Shown here one piece after another: positions 9,502-17,985 of a DNA stretch of 64,000 nucleotides. Position numbers and translations under genes: made by a program. The notes under the pieces are model-generated. The model was not told the DNA's origin, made no database searches, and saw only the letters and a program-made list of their open reading frames with translations. Each line of letters starts with the position of its first letter. The first letter of the stretch is position 1. This DNA comes from CAITSH01 sp025356665 (GTDB lineage: Bacteria > Pseudomonadota > Gammaproteobacteria > Burkholderiales > SG8-39): contig JANXRV010000099.1 of NCBI GenBank assembly GCA_025356665.1, forward strand, positions 1 to 64,000, written 5' to 3'.

Positions 9502-9532
9502 CTGGAAACGCCCGTCTGGCGGGCGTTTCCAG
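9502..9532. repeat. Perfect 13-bp stem-loop, CTGGAAAC repeat family
   Basis: CTGGAAACGCCCG (9502-9514) and its exact inverse (9520-9532) enclose a five-base loop. It lies between the ruvA stop and the tctC start. The arm begins with the same CTGGAAAC as the long element at 51390 and matches the eroded copy at 57945. There is no T-tract, so a simple terminator role is uncertain. Confidence 0.8.
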
Positions 9533-9563
9533 TCGATTGTCTGGTTCGTCTCCTACCGTCCCG

Positions 9564-10145
9564 TCAGCCCCTGGCCAGCGACTTCAGCGCCTGGCGTATG
9601 CCATCCGAAACCGACAGCCCCTCGGGCAGGTGCTTGACCGCAAGCTGCGCCTCCTTGTCGCTGTAGCCGAGCGCGATAAGCGCATTGAGCACATCGCTCG
9701 CGGCGGCGGCCGGCCGGCTGATGGCGATGCCACCGACCAGTTCGGCGCCGAATTTATCCTTGAGTTCGAGCAACAGGCGCTCGGCGGTCTTCTTGCCGAT
9801 GCCGGGGATTTTTGTCAGCCGGCCCGATTCCTGGGCGGCGACCGCCTCCACCAGTTCACCGACGGACAAACCGGAAAGAAGGGACAAGGCGGTGCGCGCG
9901 CCGATGCCGCTGATCTTGAGAATCTGGCGGAAGGCCTTGCGCTCGGCATCGCTGCCAAAGCCGTAGAGCAGGTGCGCGTCTTCGCGCACCACCAGGTGGG
10001 TGAACAACACCACCTTCTCGCCGGTGGCAGGCAGATTGTAAAAGGTGCTCATGGGCACCTCGAGGTCGTAACCGATGCCGGCGACCTCGACCAGGATCTG
10101 CGGCGGATTTTTTTCCAGCAGAACGCCGGTGATGCGGCCGATCAT
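9564..10145 (-). CDS. ruvA: Holliday junction DNA-binding protein RuvA
   Basis: RuvA binds the four-way junction and loads RuvB. The 193-residue protein begins MIGRITGVLLEK and has an OB fold in its first 65 residues. A tandem helix-hairpin-helix region follows (ISGIGARTALSLLSGL and IPGIGKKTAERLL), then a C-terminal RuvB-contacting domain after about residue 145. Its ATG overlaps the ruvC stop by four bases (ATGA), so the two are translationally coupled. Confidence 0.97.
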   Translation of the reverse strand: MIGRITGVLLEKNPPQILVEVAGIGYDLEVPMSTFYNLPATGEKVVLFTHLVVREDAHLLYGFGSDAERKAFRQILKISGIGARTALSLLSGLSVGELVEAVAAQESGRLTKIPGIGKKTAERLLLELKDKFGAELVGGIAISRPAAAASDVLNALIALGYSDKEAQLAVKHLPEGLSVSDGIRQALKSLARG

Positions 10146-10687
10146 ACGAGGCGCCCGTTTTTCATGCGCAGTCCGGCGGTGGAAAACCCGCCCATGCCCA
10201 GACCGGCGTGGGCGTGGCAGATGGCGCAGGCGAGCGCGTCGGCGGCATCGGGGCTGGGATAGCCTGAAAGTTTCAGCAATCTTTTGACCATTTCCTGAAC
10301 CTGCTCCTTGTTGGCGTGGCCCTTGCCCACAACCGCCTGCTTGACCTGCAGCGCGGTGTATTCGGCCACCAGAAGATTGTCGAGCACTGCGGCGCAAATG
10401 GCGGTGCCGCGCGCCTGGCCGAGCAGCAGTGTGGACTGGGGATTGACGTTGACAAAGACTTTTTCTATCGCCGCATGCTGCGGGCGATGGGTCGCAATCA
10501 CCTCGCGCAGGCCATCGAGTATCGCTTTGAGCCGGTCGGCCAGCGCCCCTTCCGGGGACTTGATACAACCGCTGGTCACGTAGGCCAGTTTGCTGCCGGT
10601 CTTCTCCACCACGCCAAATCCGGTGATGCGCAATCCGGGGTCGATGCCCAATATCGTGAGCGGGCTGGTGGGTAATGGGGTGGACAC
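10142..10687 (-). CDS. ruvC: Crossover junction endodeoxyribonuclease RuvC
   Basis: RuvC resolves Holliday junctions by symmetric cleavage. The 181-residue frame from the GTG at 10687 carries the acidic catalytic set: D16 in ILGIDPG, the glutamate in AAIEKVFVN, and the aspartates in SPDAADALACA. An in-frame ATG at 10714 would add nine residues and is possible. The GTG gives a length closer to the family norm of about 175. It lies 32 bp after yebC and overlaps ruvA. Confidence 0.95.
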   Translation of the reverse strand: MSTPLPTSPLTILGIDPGLRITGFGVVEKTGSKLAYVTSGCIKSPEGALADRLKAILDGLREVIATHRPQHAAIEKVFVNVNPQSTLLLGQARGTAICAAVLDNLLVAEYTALQVKQAVVGKGHANKEQVQEMVKRLLKLSGYPSPDAADALACAICHAHAGLGMGGFSTAGLRMKNGRLV

Positions 10688-10719
10688 GGGCTGATTATAG
10701 CCGCGCGCCAACACACCGC

Positions 10720-11445
10720 TCAGTCGTTGATCACCGCCGTTGTGTAAACGTCCTGCACATCGTCCAGCGCCTCGAGCGCATCCAGCAATTTTTGCATCTT
10801 CACGCCATCATCTCCGGCAAGCTGGGCCTCGGCCGAGGCCTTCATCGTCACCTCGGCGTGCTCGGGCTTGAGGCCGGCCTTGGCCAGCGCCTCTTTCACC
10901 GCGGCAAAATCATTGGGCGGGCAGATCACCTCGATCGAGCCGTCGTCGTTGGCGATGACATCCTCGGCGCCCGCATCGAGCGCCGCCTCCATCACCTTGT
11001 CTTCGGACGCGCCCGGTGCGAACACCAACAGGCCGCAATGCTTGAACAAGAAGGCGACCGAGCCGTCAGTGCCCATGTTGCCGCCGTTCTTGGCGAAGGC
11101 GTGGCGCACTTCGGCCACCGTGCGCACGCGGTTGTCGGTGAGGCAGTCGACCATCACCGCCGCGCCGGCAACGCCGTACCCCTCATAGCGCACCTCTTCG
11201 TAGTTGACACCCTCCAGTGCGCCGGTGCCACGCTTGATCGCGCTCTCGATGTTGTCCTTGGGCATATTGACATCGCGCGCCTTGTCCATGGCAAGGCGCA
11301 GTCGCGGATTCATCGCCGGGTCACCCCCGCCCATGCGCGCGGCCACGGTAACCTCCTTGATCAGCCGCGTGAAGGCCTTACCCTTCTTGGCATCGGTAAT
11401 CGCCTTCTTGTGCTTGATATTCGCCCACTTGCTGTGCCCGGCCAT
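10720..11445 (-). CDS. yebC: YebC/PmpR family protein
   Basis: YebC-family proteins occur as transcriptional regulators or as translation factors that relieve stalling at proline-rich stretches. The 241-residue frame starts at the canonical MAGHSKWANIKHKK and contains the GGD/PAMNPRLRLAMDKARD region and the conserved YEGYGVAGAAVMVD. An upstream in-frame ATG (11502) is not part of the family. It heads the yebC-ruvC-ruvA unit, a very common arrangement. Confidence 0.95.
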   Translation of the reverse strand: MAGHSKWANIKHKKAITDAKKGKAFTRLIKEVTVAARMGGGDPAMNPRLRLAMDKARDVNMPKDNIESAIKRGTGALEGVNYEEVRYEGYGVAGAAVMVDCLTDNRVRTVAEVRHAFAKNGGNMGTDGSVAFLFKHCGLLVFAPGASEDKVMEAALDAGAEDVIANDDGSIEVICPPNDFAAVKEALAKAGLKPEHAEVTMKASAEAQLAGDDGVKMQKLLDALEALDDVQDVYTTAVIND

Positions 11446-11560
11446 AAAGCCTCTGCCTCTGTGACGGTTCGGAAAGCTTATAATTTTACCATTCCGGCCC
11501 AACGGATCGCAGCATCATTCGAGATTCACGACAAAGACTCACGACAAGGACCGCCTCCCC

Positions 11561-13069
11561 ATGATCACGCCCATCGCCGTCGCCAGGTCAGGCGCCACCG
11601 AACTGGCGCTGCTGCCCGCCCTCGCCAACCGCCACGGGCTGATCGCCGGCGCCACCGGAACGGGCAAGACGGTTACCCTGCAGACGCTGGCGCAGGGCTT
11701 CTCTGCCATCGGCGTGCCGGTGTTCATGGCCGATGTCAAAGGCGACCTGTCGGGCATCTCGCAAGCGGGTGCGATGACGCCAAAACTGCAGGAGCGCATC
11801 AACGCGCTGGGTCTGGAAGGGTTCGCTTTCGCCGCCTGCCCGACGGTGTTCTGGGACGTGTTCGGACAAAAGGGTCACCCGGTACGCGCCACGGTGTCGG
11901 GCATGGGCCCGCTGCTGCTCGGTCGCGTGCTCAATCTCAACGACACCCAGCAAGGTGTGCTCAGCCTGGTGTTCAAGATCGCCGACGACAAGGGCCTGTT
12001 GCTGCTCGACCTGAAGGACCTGCGCGCGATGCTGCAGCACGTGGGCGAGAACGCCAAGGAGTTCACCACCGCCTACGGCAATATCTCGGCCGCGTCGGTC
12101 GGCGCGATACAGCGCGGCCTGCTCGAGATCGAGCAACAGGGCGGCGACAAGCTGCTCGGAGAGCCCTCGCTCGACATCGCCGACCTGATGCAGACCGACA
12201 GCCGGGGCGCCGGCGTGGTCAACATCCTCGCCGCCGACAAGCTGATGAATTCGCCCAAGCTGTATTCGACTTTTTTGCTCTGGATGCTGTCCGAATTATT
12301 CGAGCACCTGCCCGAGGTCGGTGATATCGACAAACCCAAGTTGGTGTTCTTTTTTGACGAGGCCCATCTGCTCTTCAACGATGCGCCCAAGTCCCTGCTC
12401 GACAAGATAGAGCAGGTCGTGCGACTGATCCGCTCCAAGGGGGTGGGTGTGTACTTTGTGACGCAAAACCCGCTCGACATCCCGGACACCGTGCTCGGCC
12501 AGTTGGGCAACCGCGTGCAGCACGCGCTGCGCGCCTTTACGCCACGCGACCAGAAAGCGGTGAAGGCGGCGGCCGAAACCATGCGCGCCAACCCGAAACT
12601 CAATGTCGAGACCGCCATCACCGAATTGTCTGTGGGTGAGGCGCTGATTTCCCTGCTCGATGAAAAAGGCCGCCCCACCATCGTCGAGCGTGCCTTCGTG
12701 CGGCCGCCCGGTTCGCGCATCGGTCCGGCCAGCGACGCGGAGCGCGATGCCCTTATCAAGTCTTCGGTCCTTTACGGCCACTATGAACAAGTCGTCGACC
12801 GTGAGTCGGCCTACGAGAAACTGAGCGCAAAAACCATCGCCCGCCAGGGCGGCACGGCCGCAGACGCCCCCGCCGGAACCGCCGGTGGCGGCATTTTCGG
12901 CTCACTGGGCGAACTGCTGGGCGGCAGCACCGGAGCGCGCGGCGCGCATCACGAAGGCTTGCTCGAGTCGGCGGCAAAAAGCGCGGCACGCGCGGTCGGC
13001 TCGCAGATCGGCCGTGAAATCATCCGCGGCGTGCTCGGTTCCATTCTCGGCGGCGGAAAACGCCGATGA
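11561..13069 (+). CDS. HerA-like ATPase, YjgR/DUF853 family
   Basis: This 502-residue P-loop ATPase of the HerA/FtsK superfamily has Walker A GATGTGKTVTLQ near residue 30 and Walker B KLVFFFDEAHLLF near residue 265. The DUF853 core continues with VRLIRSKGVGVYFVTQNPLDIP and an arginine-finger region. A Gly/Ala-rich tail follows (about residues 435-502), ending IIRGVLGSILGGGKRR. It resembles E. coli YjgR, whose role is not established; HerA relatives translocate DNA. No NurA-type nuclease lies beside it. It is divergent from yebC. Confidence 0.88.
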   Translation: MITPIAVARSGATELALLPALANRHGLIAGATGTGKTVTLQTLAQGFSAIGVPVFMADVKGDLSGISQAGAMTPKLQERINALGLEGFAFAACPTVFWDVFGQKGHPVRATVSGMGPLLLGRVLNLNDTQQGVLSLVFKIADDKGLLLLDLKDLRAMLQHVGENAKEFTTAYGNISAASVGAIQRGLLEIEQQGGDKLLGEPSLDIADLMQTDSRGAGVVNILAADKLMNSPKLYSTFLLWMLSELFEHLPEVGDIDKPKLVFFFDEAHLLFNDAPKSLLDKIEQVVRLIRSKGVGVYFVTQNPLDIPDTVLGQLGNRVQHALRAFTPRDQKAVKAAAETMRANPKLNVETAITELSVGEALISLLDEKGRPTIVERAFVRPPGSRIGPASDAERDALIKSSVLYGHYEQVVDRESAYEKLSAKTIARQGGTAADAPAGTAGGGIFGSLGELLGGSTGARGAHHEGLLESAAKSAARAVGSQIGREIIRGVLGSILGGGKRR

Positions 13070-13079
13070 GGCACGGCAA

Positions 13080-13994
13080 GTGCCGGGCCGTCCCTTGAGC
13101 CGCGTCTCCTATCGCGCCATCGGCATCGCCCTCGCATTAGTCGGCGCCGCGCTGTTTTCGCTCAAGGGCGTCACCACCAAGCTGATCTACGCCTACCGTG
13201 CCGACGCGGTGACCCTGCTCGCGCTGCGCATGCTGTTCTCGGTGCCGTTTTTCCTGGTTATCGCAGCGTGGTCGGGGCGCAAGCGCGGGACAACACCGCT
13301 GTCACGCGGCGACCTCGGGCTGATTGTGATACTGGGCCTGACCGGCTATTACCTCTCAAGCTTCCTCGATTTTCTCGGCTTGCTTTATATTTCGGCCACA
13401 CTGGAACGGCTGACGCTTTACCTTTACCCGACTATGGTGCTGCTGTTGTCGGTGATGTTCCTGAAAGCGCGCGCACGCGGCGTGGACATCAGCGCCATCG
13501 CACTTTCCTATGCCGGGATTGCGCTGGTTTTTTTGTCGGCCGGCCACGTCGCGGGCTCAAATCTGCAGCTGGGCGGGCTGCTGGTTTTGGGCAGCGCCTT
13601 TGCCTACGCCATCTATCTGGTGGCCGGCACCGAGGTGATCAAGCGCATCGGCTCGATCCGCTTCACCGCCTATGCCATGACGGTATCGAGCGTCGCCGGC
13701 ATCCTGCAATTCCTCGTGTTGCGCCCGCTTGATGCGCTGGTGCTGCCGCTGGCGGCCTACGGCTTGCTATTGGTACTGGCGCTATTCCACACCGTGCTGC
13801 CTGTGTTCATGATCGGCGAAGCGCTCAAGCGCATCGGCGCCACGCAGTTTGCCGTGATAGGCGCGATCGGCCCGCTGACCACCATGGCGGTCGAGTGGGC
13901 CGTCCTCGGAGAAGCGCTCAATGGCACGCAGATTTTCGGCTCGGTGCTGGTGCTATCGGGCGTGCTGCTGGTAACCTTGAAACCCAAACCGTGA
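13080..13994 (+). CDS. EamA/DMT family transporter
   Basis: This roughly 304-residue inner-membrane protein has about ten hydrophobic helices and the duplicated EamA architecture (first half from ALVGAALFSLKGVTTKLIY, second from LGGLLVLGSAFAYAIYLV). EamA proteins export metabolites or amino acids; the substrate is not predictable here. No ATG fits. The GTG at 13080 lies 11 bp after the herA-like stop with GAGG upstream, and a TTG at 13095 is an alternative. The frame is also open upstream inside the preceding gene, but that part is out-of-frame shadow. Confidence 0.85.
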   Translation: MPGRPLSRVSYRAIGIALALVGAALFSLKGVTTKLIYAYRADAVTLLALRMLFSVPFFLVIAAWSGRKRGTTPLSRGDLGLIVILGLTGYYLSSFLDFLGLLYISATLERLTLYLYPTMVLLLSVMFLKARARGVDISAIALSYAGIALVFLSAGHVAGSNLQLGGLLVLGSAFAYAIYLVAGTEVIKRIGSIRFTAYAMTVSSVAGILQFLVLRPLDALVLPLAAYGLLLVLALFHTVLPVFMIGEALKRIGATQFAVIGAIGPLTTMAVEWAVLGEALNGTQIFGSVLVLSGVLLVTLKPKP

Positions 13995-14146
13995 CAGCCA
14001 CCGCAAATTCACCGGCCGGAAACCAGGTGCACGCCGGGCAGACCTTAGCGCCCGATGGCATCGTTTTTCCCGCCATCTTCTGAACAACCCCCAACCCGGA
14101 GTGAACGGCAGCCCGGAGATTTTCCGTTGATTGCCTTCTGCAGTCC

Positions 14147-16177
14147 ATGATCCTTTACGCCACAACGATTTTCGTCAGCGCCTTTCTGTTGTTCCAGGTG
14201 CAGCCCCTCATTGCGAAGCTCATCCTGCCATGGTTCGGCGGTTCAGCCGCGGTGTGGACCACCTGCATGCTGTTTTTCCAGGTGCTGCTGCTGGGCGGTT
14301 ATGTCTATTCACATGCCCTGATGGGCATACGCCAGCCCGCGCGCCAACGCCTCGTGCACTGCATTTTGCTGGGCATTTGCCTGCTGGTTTTGCCGATCTC
14401 ACCGGATGTTTCATGGAAGCCCACCGGCGGCGATGACCCGACATTGCGCATCCTCGGCCTGCTTGCCACCAGCGTCGGCCTGCCCTACTTCGTCCTGTCA
14501 ACCACCGGACCGCTGGTGCAGGCCTGGTATGCGCGCACCCACATCGGCGCCTATCCCTACCGACTGTTCGCGCTTTCCAACTTTGGTTCGCTGCTCGCGC
14601 TGTTGAGCTACCCGCTGCTGGTCGAGCCGCTGCTGTCGGCACATTGGCAGGCGCTGGCCTGGTCTTCGGGCTTCACCCTGTTCGCCTTGCTGTGCGGCGC
14701 GCTGGCCTGGAAAACCAACGCTGGACTGGTCGCAGCCGCGCCCGGTGAAACGTCCGCTGCGACCGAGCCCGCACCCTCCACCGGCATCAAGCTATGGTGG
14801 GCCGCCCTCGCCGCTTGCGCCTCTGCCCTGCTACTCGCCTTCACCAGCCACCTGTCGCTCAATATCGCCCCCATCCCCTTCCTGTGGGTGCTGCCACTGC
14901 TGCTCTACCTTGCCAGCTTTATCGTCTGCTTTGAGGCGCCCCGCTGGTACCGGCGTGACTTCTACTTCCCGCTGCTGATCGCCTTGCTGGGCGGTGTGTG
15001 CTACACGCTCACACCCGGCCATCTACACCCGAAGATCATCGTGCTGGTGCCGCTGTACGCAGTCACGCTGTTTTGCGCCTGCATGGTCTGCCACGGCGAA
15101 CTCGCGCGTGCCAAGCCGCATCCGCAATACCTCACCTCCTTTTACCTGCAACTCGCGCTGGGCGGCGCGCTCGGCGGGCTGTTTGTCGGCCTTGTCGCCC
15201 CGCACGTGTTCAACGATTTATATGAACTGCCCATCGGGCTCGCGGCGCTGGCGGCCCTCGGCTTCGCCGCGCTGTACCGCGACCGCGGCAGCCTCCTGCA
15301 CCGGCGCTTCGCCCTGCCGGCGCAAGCGCTGGCGGCAGCCCTTGTCGCCGCCTTCTGCGGCACACTTGCGTGGGGCTATGGCGCATTTGCCGACACCCGC
15401 CCTTCCTCCGTGCGCAACTTCTACGCCGTGCTCAAGTTTGAGGACTCGGGCAGCGGCGAGGACGCGGTGCGCGAACTCAAGCACGGCACGATCCAGCATG
15501 GCAGCCAGTTCCTCGATGCCTCGCGCCGCAACTGGCCGACCACTTACTACGGTCCGTTGTCGGGTGTCGCACTGGCGATCAAGTCGACCGAGGAGGCGCG
15601 CCGCATCGGCGTCGTCGGGCTTGGCGCCGGTACGCTCGCCGCCTACGGCCGCAGCGGCGATGTCATGCGCTTTTACGAGATCAATCCGCAGGTGGTGGAT
15701 CTGGCGCGCAAGCAATTCAGCTTTCTTTCCGACAGCAAGGCCGCGATCGAAGTCGCGCTGGGCGATGCGCGCCTGGTGCTCGAGCGCGAAGCGCCGCAGC
15801 AATTTAACGTGCTGGCCGTGGACGCATTCTCGAGCGACTCGATTCCGGTGCACCTGCTCACGGTCGAGGCGTTCCGCACCTATATGCGCCACCTCAAGCC
15901 CGACGGCTTGCTCGCCATCCACGTGTCGAACCGCTACCTCGACCTGCTGCCGGTGGTCGCCAAAGCCGCCACCGCGCTTTCGCTGGAGCTTCGTCAGGTC
16001 TACGCGACGGATAACTACGAAGTCGGCGTATTCAGCTCCGACTGGCTGTTGCTCGCGCGCGCGCCCGGCGCCTTCAACGAGGCGGAGCTCAAAGCCAACG
16101 CCAAGCCACTTGAAGCACAAGCCGACATCCGGCTCTGGACCGACGACTTCAGCGACTTGCACGGCATACTGAAATAA
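14147..16177 (+). CDS. Membrane protein fused to a spermidine-synthase-like domain
   Basis: This 676-residue fusion has about ten to twelve transmembrane helices in residues 1-430, resembling the membrane module seen in fused MFS/spermidine synthase proteins. A cytosolic Rossmann domain follows at about 450-676. It carries a nucleotide-binding glycine loop (IGVVGLGAGTLAAYG), an acidic residue after it (MRFYEINPQVV) and the catalytic-loop equivalent LAVDAFSSDSIPVHL. The latter differs from true spermidine synthases, so polyamine synthesis is not assured. The architecture is widespread in proteobacteria, but the function is poorly defined. It probably stands alone. Confidence 0.85.
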   Translation: MILYATTIFVSAFLLFQVQPLIAKLILPWFGGSAAVWTTCMLFFQVLLLGGYVYSHALMGIRQPARQRLVHCILLGICLLVLPISPDVSWKPTGGDDPTLRILGLLATSVGLPYFVLSTTGPLVQAWYARTHIGAYPYRLFALSNFGSLLALLSYPLLVEPLLSAHWQALAWSSGFTLFALLCGALAWKTNAGLVAAAPGETSAATEPAPSTGIKLWWAALAACASALLLAFTSHLSLNIAPIPFLWVLPLLLYLASFIVCFEAPRWYRRDFYFPLLIALLGGVCYTLTPGHLHPKIIVLVPLYAVTLFCACMVCHGELARAKPHPQYLTSFYLQLALGGALGGLFVGLVAPHVFNDLYELPIGLAALAALGFAALYRDRGSLLHRRFALPAQALAAALVAAFCGTLAWGYGAFADTRPSSVRNFYAVLKFEDSGSGEDAVRELKHGTIQHGSQFLDASRRNWPTTYYGPLSGVALAIKSTEEARRIGVVGLGAGTLAAYGRSGDVMRFYEINPQVVDLARKQFSFLSDSKAAIEVALGDARLVLEREAPQQFNVLAVDAFSSDSIPVHLLTVEAFRTYMRHLKPDGLLAIHVSNRYLDLLPVVAKAATALSLELRQVYATDNYEVGVFSSDWLLLARAPGAFNEAELKANAKPLEAQADIRLWTDDFSDLHGILK

Positions 16178-16256
16178 CAGACTGGGCGCGGATTCACCGC
16201 CGCGCCTCGCTTCCCATATACTGGGCGAATCAACAGACCTGAGGAGGAACACTAAA

Positions 16257-17336
16257 ATGACTTTTGACGCGAACGCTAAACAGAAACTCAACCGCCGAAA
16301 ATTCATCAAGGCCGGCACGGCCGCCGCCGCCACTGCCGCCATTGCCGGCTTTCCCTCCATCCTGCGCGCGCAGGCGCCGATCGAACTCAAGATCAGCCAC
16401 TACGTCCCGGCGCTGCACGGCCTGCAAACGGACTTTATCGAACCCTGGTCCAAGGAAGTCGAAAAGCGCACCAACGGGCGGGTCACCTTCAAGATATTCG
16501 CGGCCGCCAGCCCACTCGGCAAAGCGGAAAACCAGCTTGACCAGGCACAAAACGGCGTTGTCGATATCGCCTTCGGCTTATCGGGCAATCCGCGCGGGCG
16601 CATGCCGCGCAGCTTGATCGTCGAGATGCCCTTCCTGATCGAAACAGCGGGCCAGGGCTCGAGCACGCTGATGTCGATCTATTCAAAGTACCTGAGGGAC
16701 GAATACAAAGGCCTCAAGGTGCTGTCCCTGCTCACCCACAACGCGGGGCATATTCACACCCGCGACAAAAAAGTCGAGAAAATGGAAGACCTGGTGGGCC
16801 TGCGCCTGCGCACCCCCAGCGCCACGGCCTCGGCGATGCTGACGCAACTGGGGGCAGTTCCCGTGGGCATGCCCCCCGGCGCCGCTTATGAGCAGATTGA
16901 AAAAGGCGTCATCGACGGGGCGTGCTTTCCCTGGGATCCGGTGCGCGCCTTCAGGATCGACGAAGTCGTCAAGTTCCATACCGTTGCGAGCTTTTACACC
17001 GCCGCGTTCTGGTTCGGCATGAACGAGAAAAAGTTCAACTCCCTCCCGGTTGAGGTGAAAAAAATAATTGACGAGTTGTCGGGCGAATACCTGACATCCC
17101 GCATGCAAGGCTGGTGGGACAAATGGGACGCCGCCGGCAGGGCGGCGGCGGTGGCGCGCAAAAACACCATCATTACGCTCAGCCCGGTCGAACGAAAACG
17201 CTGGGCCGATGCGCTGATCCCGACCTACAACAAAGTGATGATCGAAACCGAAGGCCAGGGTGTGAAAAACGCGCGTGACATCTACATTGAGATGCAGCGC
17301 GCCGCAGCCAAGTACGCGCCCGTCAAAAAGGCCTGA
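16257..17336 (+). CDS. dctP: TRAP transporter substrate-binding protein, DctP type
   Basis: DctP binds the substrate in the periplasm for the DctQM permease. The 359-residue protein has a twin-arginine signal (NRRKFIKAG followed by an alanine-rich stretch, cleavage near LRAQA). The DctP fold includes the specificity region GLRLRTPSATASAML, whose arginine usually salt-bridges a carboxylate. A strong GAGGAGG site precedes the ATG. The ligand is probably an organic acid. The downstream dehydrogenase hints at a C4 compound, but that is inference from context. Confidence 0.93.
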   Translation: MTFDANAKQKLNRRKFIKAGTAAAATAAIAGFPSILRAQAPIELKISHYVPALHGLQTDFIEPWSKEVEKRTNGRVTFKIFAAASPLGKAENQLDQAQNGVVDIAFGLSGNPRGRMPRSLIVEMPFLIETAGQGSSTLMSIYSKYLRDEYKGLKVLSLLTHNAGHIHTRDKKVEKMEDLVGLRLRTPSATASAMLTQLGAVPVGMPPGAAYEQIEKGVIDGACFPWDPVRAFRIDEVVKFHTVASFYTAAFWFGMNEKKFNSLPVEVKKIIDELSGEYLTSRMQGWWDKWDAAGRAAAVARKNTIITLSPVERKRWADALIPTYNKVMIETEGQGVKNARDIYIEMQRAAAKYAPVKKA

Positions 17337-17342
17337 TCCGAT

Positions 17343-17876
17343 ATGGAGTTTCAACTGGTCGAACGCTTGCGCGCGTGGGCCGAGGAGCTTACGCGCGCTA
17401 TGGCGTGGTTTGGCCTTGCCCTGATCACCGGTGCGATCGCGGTAACGGTTCTTGACATCATCACACGCCGCTCGATCGGCTGGTCGGTGCCCGGCCTGAT
17501 CGACATCACCCAGATGCTGATCATCGGCTTTGCCTTCATGTGCATTCCGTTTTCCTTTATGCGCGAGAGCAATGTCACGGTCGACTTCATCACCGATGCG
17601 CTGCCCTCGCGACTGCTTTCGACCGTCAAGGCCCTGGCCATGCTCACCGGGGGCGTGTTCATGTTCGCGATCGCCTGGTATTCGTGGTTCCGCGCCGGGC
17701 AACAGGTCGAAAACGGCGATGTTTCACAGACCATAGGCATCCCGTTCATCTGGTACTGGGTGCCGCTGCTGTCGGGCTGCATCGTCGGCACGCTCACCGC
17801 ATTGCTGCAAACCCTCCATTACGCCATCGAAGCCATAGCGCCTCCAGCGGTGGATGACATCGAATTGACCCGGTGA
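17343..17876 (+). CDS. dctQ: TRAP transporter small permease, DctQ type
   Basis: This 177-residue membrane protein has four helices, as in DctQ subunits. It contains the family region PGLIDITQMLIIGFAFM and a charged loop (MRESNVTVDFI) between helices two and three. It starts six bases after dctP. The C-terminus is hydrophilic and ends 109 bp before dctM. Confidence 0.92.
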   Translation: MEFQLVERLRAWAEELTRAMAWFGLALITGAIAVTVLDIITRRSIGWSVPGLIDITQMLIIGFAFMCIPFSFMRESNVTVDFITDALPSRLLSTVKALAMLTGGVFMFAIAWYSWFRAGQQVENGDVSQTIGIPFIWYWVPLLSGCIVGTLTALLQTLHYAIEAIAPPAVDDIELTR

Positions 17877-17985
17877 AGTCGGACCGCAACCAAGTACCTT
17901 TCGCTGGCACCGCCTCGCACATCGACATCGACATCGCACGAGGCGACCACAGCCTCACCACAACCCAACAGACGGGCTCCTGATC

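Noticed and set aside
11479..11484. TATAAT as a promoter for the HerA-like gene
   Set aside because: The -10 match is perfect, but no acceptable -35 box lies 16-18 bp upstream, and AT runs here could give it by chance.
10675..12324. 549-codon plus-strand open frame across yebC and the HerA-like gene
   Set aside because: It runs opposite yebC and in a wrong frame of the HerA-like ATPase; arginine/alanine-rich with no motif.
14994..16172. 392-codon plus-strand frame inside the spermidine-synthase-like fusion gene
   Set aside because: Wrong frame of a real gene; serine/arginine-rich composition typical of a shadow frame.
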